Shown here: positions 8,617-16,521 of the stretch, in pieces
Numbering within the stretch: the first letter of the stretch is position 1
Layout: the number at the start of each line of letters is the position of its first letter
Assembly (NCBI GenBank): GCA_049323655.1
Contig: JBMONO010000041.1
Span: 1 to 64,000 of the forward strand
Origin: DB1 sp049323655
Lineage (GTDB): Bacteria > Desulfobacterota > Desulfobulbia > Desulfobulbales > SURF-16
Direction: 5' to 3'
Length of the DNA stretch: 64,000 nucleotides
Translations under genes and position numbers: made by a program
Notes under the pieces: model-generated
Databases searched by the model: none
Seen by the model: the letters and a program-made list of their open reading frames with translations, nothing else
Told to the model about the DNA's origin: nothing

Positions 8617-9873
8617 TCAGGCGTCTCCTTCGGGTGGAGTCGCTGCAAAAATTGTCAGCTTCAGCTCGGCATCATCGATCAACCGGTATTCCGGTCTTTT
8701 GCCCGAAAGTTTTTCGCTTGCGGTGATGATGATCGGCACCCCTTCGCCTCGCTTATCCATAATAAAGTTGCGCTGGCTGCCGATGGCGTCCACGTTCATG
8801 GGGCAGCGCGCCAGCAGGGAACTGATCAGCTCGTTACGGGCCGATTGCCGCTCCGAAATGCTCGCGATGGTCATGGTGTTGGGGATTGAGCCGGGCGAGA
8901 AAATCTCTAACCGATCGGCAAACAGATGCAGGCGGATTTTGGCGCCGTAAATGGAATAATCACGATGGGCAACAGCATTGACGACGGCCTCGAACACCGC
9001 ATTCATGGAAAACTGCGGGGTCTCGATGCGATTGGGTGCTTTGGTGGCAAAGACCCGCATATTGCGCTCAACAAACTTGCAGGCATCCCGAATCTGCGTA
9101 TCAAGTGGTCCGACGATGTCCTTGGCGTCAAGTTGATAGGCGGCATTGCGTTCGCTGCCGCGATAGCAAACGGCCTGAATAAATGCGCTGGACATGAAGG
9201 ATTCCGGTGCATCCGAGGCCATCAGGACACCACTGACCGTGGCCCGCAGGGTGCCGTCTTCATCTCGGGCGATCAGTTTCATTTTTTCGAGAAATTCACG
9301 ATCATCCTTGGGTGAAAGGACAGTTCGAAAACGGTTCCATAATTTCGGGTTCAGATCATCTATCGATGCGCCGGGAACGGTCTGTTCGTCGAAGCGAATG
9401 AAGCGAACCTGGCTGCGTTGCTGAAACAGGCGAGCCAGCACATCGGGTTTCATCTCTCTCCTGGAGCTGCCGATCCTGCGGAAATAGCCATTGGGGCTTT
9501 TGTGGACAAAGAGGCTGCGGGGAACATCGACGCGCACGATGGATAGTTCGCCATGCCGTCCAGCGGGAACGATGAGTTTGCGAATGACGCAATCCAAGGG
9601 GGGGTGAATGGAGTCATTGCAGATGGAACGAAGCCAGTCTTCAACCATGTCCAGTTTTTCCGGTGGTATCCCGCAAATCTCCCTGGTCTTGTCATCGACC
9701 CCCAGGACGATGATGCCGGAAGCGGTATTGGCCATGGCGGCCAGTTCATCTGCCATGCCATCCTTGTGCGGCCCAACGATTTTATTGCCAGCAAATTCTA
9801 CAGTTTTTAGTTCGAGGACCGAGTCCTCACCCAGGGCAATTTGTTTGAGCAGGTCGGAAATATTTTCGTACAT
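8617..9873 (-). CDS. AlbA_2 (Schlafen-type) domain protein with HATPase_c_4-like C-terminal part
   Basis: A 418-residue protein. The N terminus has the AlbA_2 pattern (GEDSVLELKTVEF around residues 16-27, then LAAMANTASGIIVLGVDD), a putative nucleic-acid-binding fold shared with Schlafen proteins. Around residue 300, NAVAHRDYSIYG followed by RLEIFSPG matches the HATPase_c_4 region of this class of predicted transcriptional regulators. The C terminus (PEYRLIDD...) resembles the tail of such proteins. It is upstream of and in the same direction as mod-res (235-bp gap), and homologues often travel with defence islands, so a regulatory or defence role for the system is inferred. The start ATG 9873 has a GGGAG-like site. 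Confidence 0.82.
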   Translation of the reverse strand: MYENISDLLKQIALGEDSVLELKTVEFAGNKIVGPHKDGMADELAAMANTASGIIVLGVDDKTREICGIPPEKLDMVEDWLRSICNDSIHPPLDCVIRKLIVPAGRHGELSIVRVDVPRSLFVHKSPNGYFRRIGSSRREMKPDVLARLFQQRSQVRFIRFDEQTVPGASIDDLNPKLWNRFRTVLSPKDDREFLEKMKLIARDEDGTLRATVSGVLMASDAPESFMSSAFIQAVCYRGSERNAAYQLDAKDIVGPLDTQIRDACKFVERNMRVFATKAPNRIETPQFSMNAVFEAVVNAVAHRDYSIYGAKIRLHLFADRLEIFSPGSIPNTMTIASISERQSARNELISSLLARCPMNVDAIGSQRNFIMDKRGEGVPIIITASEKLSGKRPEYRLIDDAELKLTIFAATPPEGDA

Positions 9874-9982
9874 GCTTATCCGTCTCCCATCCGTGAAAGC
9901 GCCTGATGTCTGAAATTGGCTTTTCGTGAGGCCGTCAAATCACTATATCGCCCCGTTTCCATTCTGCAAGAGGCACGGGGTA

Positions 9983-10573
9983 TTACTCGCTGAAATGGCG
10001 GACCTGATAGGTCTGGACGTCAAGACGCCCGGTCTGCCAGGTGTCGGCCGGCAGACCGGCCTTGAGGCAGAGACGGCTAAGAAAGTCCCCGGGCCGGGGC
10101 AGCTGTTCCCAGACCTGGGGCAGGAAGGTCGCCCCGGCCGCCCCGAACTGGAGGATAACGCCGTCGATACCGGGGCGCAGGGCGGCGAGCAGCTCATCAC
10201 CTGTTGCATGGGGCAGGGGCTGGGGGATGGTGAGAATGCTTACCTCGATCTGTACCTGCGCAAGTTCGTCCGCAGTCAGCGGCGGGAAGCGCGGGTCATG
10301 GAAGGCGGCGTTGACGGCGTTGTGGCGGATGCTGTCGATCAGGCTTTCGCCGGGCGAGAGGGTGCCCATGCAGCCACGCAGGGCGCCGGCTTTGTGGAGG
10401 GTGACAAAGGTGGCTCGTGGTTGCCGGAAGATGTCATCGGACAACAGCCGGGCAAGCTCCTCGTCCTCGACCGTGCTGTCAAGACGGCGAGCGATGGTGT
10501 GGCGGGCGAGTCGCACCAGGATCGCCCCCTGTTCTTCAGAGATGATAAAATCCGGGATATCGTGGTGATCCAT
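9983..10573 (-). CDS. amrA: AMMECR1 family protein (AmmeMemoRadiSam system protein A)
   Basis: A 196-residue AMMECR1 domain covering essentially the whole protein, with the family hallmark LRGCMGTL and the region DPRFPPLTADEL. The fold is known from structures, but the biochemical activity is not established. In many bacteria the gene accompanies a Memo-like protein and a radical SAM enzyme (the AmmeMemoRadiSam set); neither partner is adjacent here, so it stands alone between the restriction island and the carboxypeptidase gene. Its start is ATG 10573. The gap to the next gene is about 100 bp with no clear signal. Confidence 0.88.
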   Translation of the reverse strand: MDHHDIPDFIISEEQGAILVRLARHTIARRLDSTVEDEELARLLSDDIFRQPRATFVTLHKAGALRGCMGTLSPGESLIDSIRHNAVNAAFHDPRFPPLTADELAQVQIEVSILTIPQPLPHATGDELLAALRPGIDGVILQFGAAGATFLPQVWEQLPRPGDFLSRLCLKAGLPADTWQTGRLDVQTYQVRHFSE

Positions 10574-10675
10574 GCTGTCTCCTCTTCTCTGCGCGGCGTT
10601 GCCTGTCTGTTGGAGTAACTATCCAGCTTGGGACGGAAAACGTTCGAATCGCCCCGGCCTCCACTTTCTTCCACG

Positions 10676-11965
10676 TTACGAGCGACGGGCTCTTTTTTCA
10701 AGCAGTTTCAGAATTTCGTCGCGGCAATTGGCGGATTGGTTGAGCATGATGACAAACGGTTTTTGTTTGCCGCTGCTGGCGATGAAGCCGGCATAGGAGG
10801 CAACGCCGGACAGTGTTCCGGACTTGACAAGGGTGCCGTCCCGGTCGGGCAGCAGGTGAGCGTGGGGTGCAAAGGCGAGCAGGATGCGGAGCATGGCGGC
10901 CGGGGTAACCCTGTTTTGTCGGGAAAGGCCCGAACCCTCCACCATGACGATTTCTTTGCTGGCCAAGCCCAGGCTGTCGAGAAAGCGGCGGAAAGCGATT
11001 CTCCCTTTTGCCCAGGTCGCCGGCATGCCCTCCTCCGTCGCCCCGCAGGCCAGGAAGAGCTGGTTGGCGATAAAGTTGTTGGAGTAATGGAGCAGATCGC
11101 GGATGATCTCCGTCAGAGGTTGGCGTGACTGGTGGTGAAAGACAAGACGGGCCGAGTCCGGCACGGCTCTGACGCTGATGTGGCCGCTGCCGGCCACTCC
11201 CTGCCGGTGCTGGATGGCCCGGAAGAGTTCGCCGGTATGCGTTAGCATGTCGGTCGGGCTGCTGCCGAGGTTGATGCGGTGGCTGCCTGCCGGCAGTCCG
11301 CTCCCCAGTCGTTTCATGATCGGCAGGGTCGGGGTCTGGGGTTCAGCCGAGACGATGCTCCCGGTCACTGATTTGCGCAGGGAGATGGTATTGAAGTTGG
11401 CGGCCAGGGCGCTGTTGGCCGCATCATAGGGGTTGTGGCTGTTCTCCCGGCCGTCGGCATCGCCCTCCGGCCGGAAGGCGCTGTCGTCGAGGAAGATGCG
11501 GTTGATCCGGTTGACTCCCTGTTCCCGTAGCCTGGCAAGGATAAAGGCGATCTCTTCCGAGGTGAGAAAGGGGTCGCCGCTGCCCCGGATGGCGAGATCA
11601 TTGTCCTCGGTGAGAAAAAAATCGGTGGTGAAGCGGAAATCCGGGCCCAGGATGCGCAGGCTGGCCAGGGCGGTGACGATTTTCAGGATGCTGGCCGGGA
11701 CAAAAGGGCTGTCTGCATTGATGGCGATGATCGTTCCACTGTCGTCGGCCAGGATACAGCCGCCGTTGTCGATCAGACGGTCGATCCGATCGGTGAAAGG
11801 ATCGGCGGCCCGGCAGGGGAGGACCAGAAGGCAGAAGAGGAGAAAGAACCAGCAGGACAGGAGCGTTGCCGCCGCTGTCCTGCCGGCGCCGGGATAAGGC
11901 GTTCCGTTCTCAGATCTTCGGCAGATTTTTGGTCGCTTCGGCAATGGCCTCAGCCGGATATTCAT
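10676..11965 (-). CDS. dacB: D-alanyl-D-alanine carboxypeptidase/endopeptidase, PBP4 (S13) family
   Basis: About 429 residues if started at ATG 11965, which overlaps the end of trpB by 56 bp and has GGTGAG at a good distance; no ATG, GTG or TTG is available between the trpB stop and the hydrophobic export signal (LLSCWFFLLFCLLVLPCRA, residues ~35-53). Active-site motifs of the serine penicillin-binding fold are SILK (S92, K95), SNN in HYSNNFIANQ and KSGT near the end. The enzyme trims or cleaves peptidoglycan peptides in the periplasm. The long basic segment before the hydrophobic stretch is unusual and makes the exact start uncertain. Confidence 0.85.
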   Translation of the reverse strand: MNIRLRPLPKRPKICRRSENGTPYPGAGRTAAATLLSCWFFLLFCLLVLPCRAADPFTDRIDRLIDNGGCILADDSGTIIAINADSPFVPASILKIVTALASLRILGPDFRFTTDFFLTEDNDLAIRGSGDPFLTSEEIAFILARLREQGVNRINRIFLDDSAFRPEGDADGRENSHNPYDAANSALAANFNTISLRKSVTGSIVSAEPQTPTLPIMKRLGSGLPAGSHRINLGSSPTDMLTHTGELFRAIQHRQGVAGSGHISVRAVPDSARLVFHHQSRQPLTEIIRDLLHYSNNFIANQLFLACGATEEGMPATWAKGRIAFRRFLDSLGLASKEIVMVEGSGLSRQNRVTPAAMLRILLAFAPHAHLLPDRDGTLVKSGTLSGVASYAGFIASSGKQKPFVIMLNQSANCRDEILKLLEKRARRS

Positions 11966-13256
11966 AGTTGTGTAGCTCACCGGCGTAGAATTTGTCGTAA
12001 CTGGCGAGATCGAGCAGGCCGTGACCGGAGAAGTTGAAAAGGATGGTCTTCGGCTCGTTAACGTCCCTGGTCGCCTCGATGATCGCCGCCCGGATGGCGT
12101 GGCAGGTCTCCGGCGCCGGGATGATGCCCTCGGTGCGGGCAAAGAGGCGACCGGCCTCGAAACACTCCATCTGATGGACACTGATTGGTTCGATCAGCTT
12201 TTCCCGGGCCAGGGCCGAGACGATGGGTGACATGCCGTGGTAGCGCAGACCACCGGCATGGATGCCGGGAGGAATGAAATCATGACCCAGGGTGTACATG
12301 TAAAGCAGCGGGGTCTGGCGGGCCACATCGCCGTAGTCGTAGGCGTAGAGACCGCGGGTCAGGGTGGGGCAGGAGGCAGGTTCCACTCCGACGAAGCGGA
12401 TCTTCTTGCCTTCCAGTCTGTCGGTGAGAAAGGGGGTCATGATGCCGGCAAAGTTGGAGCCGCCGCCGCAGCAGCCGACCACGACATCCGGGTAGTCGCC
12501 GATCTTGGCCAACTGCTTTTTCGCCTCGAGACCGATGATGGACTGGTGGAGGATGACGTGGTTCAGCACCGAACCCAGGGCGTACTTGGTATCGTCGCGG
12601 GTGGCGGCGTCTTCGAGGGCCTCGCTGATGGCGATGCCGAGTGAGCCGGCGGTATCCGGCATCTCTGCCAGAATCTTGCGGCCGAAATTGGTGTCCGGGC
12701 TCGGACTGGCGACGATCTCCGCCCCGTAGGTGTTCATCATGATCTTGCGGTAGGGTTTCTGGTCAAAGGAGACCCGTACCATGTATACCTTGCACTCGAG
12801 GCCGAATTTATGGGTGGCAAACGACAGGGCGCTGCCCCACTGGCCGGCCCCGGTTTCGGTGGCAAGGCGTTTGACCCCCTCGCGTTTGTTGTAATAGGCC
12901 TGGGCCACCGAGCTGTTGGTCTTGTGGCTGCCGGAAGGTGAGACACCTTCGTTCTTGAAATAGATTTTCGCCTTGGTGCCGATGGCCGCTTCGAGATTGT
13001 AGGCGCGGACCAGCGGGGAGGGGCGCCAGATCCGGTAGATCTCCTGGACTTCCTCCGGGATGTCGATCCAGCTCTTGTCGCTCATTTCCTGCTCGAGCAG
13101 GCCCATGGGAAAGACGGCGGCAAGCTTTTCGGGCCCCATGGGCTGTTTGGTTTCCGGATCAAGGGGCGGCAGGATGCCGTTGGGGATGTCCGGCATGACG
13201 TTGTACCATTGGGTCGGCATCTCGTTTTCATCAAGAAGGATTTTTTTCTGTTTCAT
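11910..13256 (-). CDS. trpB: Tryptophan synthase beta chain, TrpB2 type
   Basis: A 448-residue fold-type II PLP enzyme. The N-terminal extension and the motif EGVSPSGSHKTNSS, with the PLP lysine at K112, are those of the TrpB2 branch rather than the ~400-residue TrpB1 that partners TrpA. The glycine-rich phosphate loop GCCGGGSNFAG is present. It converts indole and serine to tryptophan; TrpB2 enzymes often act without a tight TrpA partner and can salvage free indole. No other trp gene is nearby. The start ATG 13256 follows a GGGAGA site. A small hairpin lies about 37 bp upstream. Confidence 0.93.
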   Translation of the reverse strand: MKQKKILLDENEMPTQWYNVMPDIPNGILPPLDPETKQPMGPEKLAAVFPMGLLEQEMSDKSWIDIPEEVQEIYRIWRPSPLVRAYNLEAAIGTKAKIYFKNEGVSPSGSHKTNSSVAQAYYNKREGVKRLATETGAGQWGSALSFATHKFGLECKVYMVRVSFDQKPYRKIMMNTYGAEIVASPSPDTNFGRKILAEMPDTAGSLGIAISEALEDAATRDDTKYALGSVLNHVILHQSIIGLEAKKQLAKIGDYPDVVVGCCGGGSNFAGIMTPFLTDRLEGKKIRFVGVEPASCPTLTRGLYAYDYGDVARQTPLLYMYTLGHDFIPPGIHAGGLRYHGMSPIVSALAREKLIEPISVHQMECFEAGRLFARTEGIIPAPETCHAIRAAIIEATRDVNEPKTILFNFSGHGLLDLASYDKFYAGELHNYEYPAEAIAEATKNLPKI

Positions 13257-13292
13257 GGTCTCTCCCGGGCAAGATAAGGTGAAATGAAAATC

Positions 13293-13320
13293 TGCGCGTT
13301 CGTTAGTGTGAAAACGCGCA
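13293..13320. promoter_or_regulatory. 8-bp inverted repeat in the trpB leader
   Basis: TGCGCGTT, 12 bp, AACGCGCA: a perfect GC-rich inverted repeat 37 bp before the trpB ATG. There is no T-run after it on the minus strand, so it is not a terminator; an operator or a leader hairpin is possible. Confidence 0.3.
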
Positions 13321-13600
13321 TTTCGGCTGGGGTCGTCTCTGGTGAAAACGGTAGGTATAATTACTCTGAATGTCCTGTTCTGTCAAAGTGAAAAGGGAGG
13401 GAAACAGTTCATTGACAAAGACTTTTGCCTGATTTATCTTTGTTGACTCCGCTCACATCTTCCCCGTCAGGGCCTGAACCAATAACTTCAGAAATCCTGA
13501 TCCGGTAGATTTTACTTTGATGCCAGAATAGCGGTTCGAGAAAAGTGTCTAAAATACTTGAAGTGGCGGTACGTTCTAATCAGATAACACCTTTAACTTA

Positions 13601-13672
13601 AGGCACTTTAAGTACTCTAGGCACTTTAAGTACTCTAGGCACTTTAAGTACTTAAGGCACTTTAAGTCACTT
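13601..13672. repeat. Four tandem 18-bp iterons upstream of gmhA
   Basis: Four directly abutting 18-bp units, consensus AGGCACTTTAAGTACTCT. Units 1 and 2 are identical, unit 3 differs in its last two bases and unit 4 in the last few. Each contains CACTTTAAGT; three contain the palindrome AGTACT. There are no spacers, so this is not a CRISPR array. The array ends 86 bp before the gmhA start in a ~500-bp intergenic region that otherwise holds only the trpB leader and the inverted repeat at 13708-13739. Confidence 0.9.
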
Positions 13673-13707
13673 TAGTCGCTAAACCGGTAACGGGCCGGAA
13701 TCCGAGA

Positions 13708-13739
13708 TTGTAACATAACTTGTTAAAATTACGTTACAA
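13708..13739. promoter_or_regulatory. Inverted repeat just upstream of gmhA, candidate operator
   Basis: TTGTAAC, 18 bp, GTTACAA: seven perfect base pairs ending 19 bp before the gmhA ATG in a locally AT-rich stretch. The position suits a regulator binding over or after the promoter. Confidence 0.3.
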
Positions 13740-13758
13740 CATCAGGAGTTCTGAACTT

Positions 13759-14355
13759 ATGGAAACGATACTGCGCCGCAGTCTGGCTGATTCGATTGCC
13801 GCCAAACAGGCATTCTTCGACCGGCAGCGGGAAAAACTTTTTCTGCTGGTTGACTGGTTGGTCGACTGTTTCCGATCCGGCAACAAGCTGATGCTTTGCG
13901 GCAACGGCGGCAGCGCCGCCGACGCCCAGCACCTGGCGGCGGAGTTTGTTAATCGTTTTCTGCTGAACCGCCCCCCTCTGCCGGCCATTGCCCTGACCAC
14001 CGACACCTCCATCCTCACCAGTGTCGGCAACGATTTTTCCTATGACGATGTTTTTGCCAAGCAGGTGGCGGCCCTGGGCAAGTCGGGAGATATCCTGCTC
14101 GGTATTTCCACCAGCGGCAACTCACCCAATGTCGTCCGGGCCATGACCATGGCAAAAAGTCTCGGGGTGCGGACCGTTGTCCTGACCGGCGGAAAAGGCG
14201 GCATCCTCGCCGGCCAGGCTGAGCTTGTCCTCACTGTTCCGAGTGAGCAAACCCCCCATATTCAGGAGGCCCATCTCTGGATCGAACATATGCTTTGCTG
14301 GCTCGTTGATGAACGCTTGTACGGCTCCCTGCGGGGGGAGGGCGACCGCGCATGA
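13759..14355 (+). CDS. gmhA: Phosphoheptose isomerase-like SIS domain protein
   Basis: A 198-residue single SIS domain. LMLCGNGGSAADAQHLAAEFVNRF and GISTSGNSPNVVRAM match GmhA, which converts sedoheptulose 7-phosphate to heptose 7-phosphate for LPS inner core synthesis in the cytoplasm. ATG 13759 is chosen over a TTG 39 bp upstream because AGGAG precedes it at the right distance. The stop overlaps the next start as ATGA. A Hld-type heptose kinase sits at the far right of the window, which supports the heptose assignment. Regulation may involve the iterons and inverted repeat upstream. Confidence 0.9.
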   Translation: METILRRSLADSIAAKQAFFDRQREKLFLLVDWLVDCFRSGNKLMLCGNGGSAADAQHLAAEFVNRFLLNRPPLPAIALTTDTSILTSVGNDFSYDDVFAKQVAALGKSGDILLGISTSGNSPNVVRAMTMAKSLGVRTVVLTGGKGGILAGQAELVLTVPSEQTPHIQEAHLWIEHMLCWLVDERLYGSLRGEGDRA

Positions 14356-15323
14356 CGGTGACGCCCCTTGATTTCAGCGGGCTCGCCACCTACTCGGTTC
14401 ATAACCGTTTCAGCAAGGTGACGGTGGATGATTTCGCCCGGCCGCTGTCCCCCGGCGCCACCATCGCCGATTTTCTCGCCGCCCTGCCGAAGCAGTTCGC
14501 CGGGGTCGATTTTCCCGAACTCATCGATCGCCTTGCCGCGGCGTGGCGGTCGGGGCGGCCGATCATCATCGGCATGGGCGCCCATGTCATCAAAGTGGGC
14601 CTGAATCCCTTGCTCATCGATCTCATGGAGCGGTCGCTGATCAGCGGCATCGCCGTAAACGGTGCCGCTATCGTCCACGACACCGAGATCGCCATGGTCG
14701 GCCGCACCTCGGAGGAAGTCGGGCAGGTGCTGGGCAGCGGGGCCTTCGGTGCGGCGCGGGAGACCGGTGAGGAGGTCAATGCGGCGATCAGCAACGGCGC
14801 CAGAGACGGCCTCGGCCTCGGTCAGGCCATGGGCAGGCACCTGACCGAACGACAATTTCCATACAACCATCTTAGCCTGATCGCATCCGCGTATCGCCTC
14901 GGGGTGCCGGTGACGGTGCATGTGGCAATGGGTACCGATATCGTTCACATCCATCCGACTGCCGACGGCGCTGCCATCGGTCTGACCAGCCACTATGATT
15001 TCCGCCTGTTTGCCGCACTGATCAGCGAATTGGAAGGTGGGGCCTATTTGAATCTCGGTTCCGCGGTGCTGTTGCCCGAGGTCTTTTTGAAGGCGCTGAC
15101 CGTGGTGCGCAATCTCGGCCATCGGGTGGAGAATTTCACCACCGCCAATTTCGATTTTATCCGTCATTACCGGCCGATAACCAACGTGGTGGCTCGACCG
15201 ACCGCCGGTGGCGGCAAGGGGTTTCATTTCACCGGCCATCACGAGCTGATGATTCCGTTGCTTTGTGCGGGGCTGCTGGAAAAACTGGCGGAGGGCCGAG
15301 TCCTGCACGACCGGGGAGATTGA
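14352..15323 (+). CDS. Conserved protein resembling deoxyhypusine synthase, function unknown
   Basis: A 323-residue soluble protein, translationally coupled to gmhA. The run of segments GRPIIIGMGAHVIKVGLNP, LISGIAVNGAAIVHDTEIA, VTVHVAMGTDIVHIHP and GGAYLNLGSAVLLPEV follows the order of the conserved blocks of deoxyhypusine synthases (glycine-rich NAD-binding blocks, a TD motif, a second glycine block). I could not see the catalytic lysine region of true deoxyhypusine synthase, and bacteria do not make hypusine, so a homologous enzyme with another substrate is likely. Its position between gmhA and hemC gives no clear clue. The fold assignment is inference. Confidence 0.55.
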   Translation: MTVTPLDFSGLATYSVHNRFSKVTVDDFARPLSPGATIADFLAALPKQFAGVDFPELIDRLAAAWRSGRPIIIGMGAHVIKVGLNPLLIDLMERSLISGIAVNGAAIVHDTEIAMVGRTSEEVGQVLGSGAFGAARETGEEVNAAISNGARDGLGLGQAMGRHLTERQFPYNHLSLIASAYRLGVPVTVHVAMGTDIVHIHPTADGAAIGLTSHYDFRLFAALISELEGGAYLNLGSAVLLPEVFLKALTVVRNLGHRVENFTTANFDFIRHYRPITNVVARPTAGGGKGFHFTGHHELMIPLLCAGLLEKLAEGRVLHDRGD

Positions 15324-15324
15324 G

Positions 15325-15534
15325 ATGCCGCTCTATGATTTCAAATGTCGCAACTGCGGCAGGGAGTTCGAGGTTCTGGTGCTGGGCACGGCCAAACCGG
15401 CCTGCCCAAAATGCCAGAGTGAAGATCTGGAAAAACTGATGTCATCCTATGCCTGCCGCCGGCCCGCCGGCAGCGGCCGGGACGGCTCGGGCTGCGCCGG
15501 CTGTTCAGGAGGGAATTGTGCCAGTTGTCGGTAA
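15325..15534 (+). CDS. FmdB-family small zinc-ribbon protein
   Basis: A 69-residue protein starting MPLYDFKCRNCGREFE with a second pair CPKCQSEDLEK: the CxxC...CxxC zinc ribbon of the FmdB family of putative regulators. The C terminus is extra-rich in Cys and Gly. The start ATG 15325 has GGGGAG just upstream and follows the preceding stop by one base, so it belongs to the gmhA-hemC run. A second family member is at 47865-48140. The molecular role is not established. Confidence 0.85.
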   Translation: MPLYDFKCRNCGREFEVLVLGTAKPACPKCQSEDLEKLMSSYACRRPAGSGRDGSGCAGCSGGNCASCR

Positions 15535-15585
15535 CCAGCGTTGCCGGACATGCGCGTGAGAAACCATCACATAACAGGGAGAACA

Positions 15586-16521
15586 ATGCAGAAGACAATC
15601 AGAATCGGAACGCGGGCGAGCCTCTTGGCCATGGCGCAGAGCACCAATATCAAAGAGCGTATTGAGGCGCATTATCCTGATGTGAAGGTGGAACTGGTCA
15701 AGATCGTCACCAAGGGCGACAAGATCCTCGACGTGCCCCTGGCCAAGGTGGGCGGCAAGGGACTCTTTGTCAAGGAGATCGAGGACGCCATGATCAACCG
15801 CGAGGTGGATATCGCCGTCCACAGTATGAAGGACGTGCCGGCCGAGTTGCCGGAGGAACTCCATCTCGGCATCATCACCAAACGAGAGGATCCCCGGGAC
15901 GCCTTTGTCTCCAATCAGTATAAAACCCTTGCTGACCTGCCCCAGGGGGCAACGGTCGGGACCAGCAGCCTGCGTCGCAAATCTCAGCTCGGTCTTATCC
16001 GGCCGGATCTCGTTATCCGCGACCTGCGCGGCAACCTCGACACCCGGCTGCGCAAGCTCGATGAAAAACAGTTCGACGCCATTATCCTGGCTGCCGCCGG
16101 TCTCAACCGCCTCAAACTTTCCGGCAGGATCGCCTCCTTTTTCAGCCCGGTCGAGATGCTGCCGGCGGTTGGGCAGGGGGCGGTGGGTATCGAGCTGCGC
16201 AAGACAGACACGGAACTGCTCGCCGCTCTTACTTTTCTGGCGGACCCGACCACCGCCATGGCGGTGCGGGCCGAGCGCGCCTATCTGCACCGGCTTGAGG
16301 GCGGTTGTCAGGTGCCCATCGGCGCCTTTGCCGAACTGCAAGGTGATGAGGTAACCCTGACCGGCCTGATCGCCTCGGTGGATGGGAAAAAGATGATCAA
16401 AGAAGAGGCTCGCGGCCCTGTGGCCGAAGCGGAAAAGATCGGAAAAAATCTGGCGGAAACCCTGCTGGCCAAGGGTGGCGGGGCGATCCTCGCCGAAGTG
16501 TATGGGGAAGAAATTGACTGA
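15586..16521 (+). CDS. hemC: Porphobilinogen deaminase (hydroxymethylbilane synthase)
   Basis: A 311-residue protein with the family start IRIGTRASLLAMAQS, the arginine-rich GTSSLRRKSQL and RDLRGNLDTRLRKL segments that bind substrate carboxylates, and the dipyrromethane-cofactor cysteine in LEGGCQVPIGA. It polymerises four porphobilinogens to hydroxymethylbilane in the cytoplasm. ATG 15586 follows GGGAGA. Its end overlaps the start of the CobA-HemD fusion by 20 bp, so the next two steps of tetrapyrrole synthesis are made from the same transcript. Confidence 0.96.
   Translation: MQKTIRIGTRASLLAMAQSTNIKERIEAHYPDVKVELVKIVTKGDKILDVPLAKVGGKGLFVKEIEDAMINREVDIAVHSMKDVPAELPEELHLGIITKREDPRDAFVSNQYKTLADLPQGATVGTSSLRRKSQLGLIRPDLVIRDLRGNLDTRLRKLDEKQFDAIILAAAGLNRLKLSGRIASFFSPVEMLPAVGQGAVGIELRKTDTELLAALTFLADPTTAMAVRAERAYLHRLEGGCQVPIGAFAELQGDEVTLTGLIASVDGKKMIKEEARGPVAEAEKIGKNLAETLLAKGGGAILAEVYGEEID

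Noticed and set aside
11966..12181. N-terminal extension of the PBP4-type gene into trpB
   Set aside because: The extra residues are Arg/Ser/Pro-rich shadow sequence of trpB; the start at 11965 has a ribosome site and leads to the export signal.
13601..13672. CRISPR array
   Set aside because: The 18-bp units abut without spacers and no cas gene is present.
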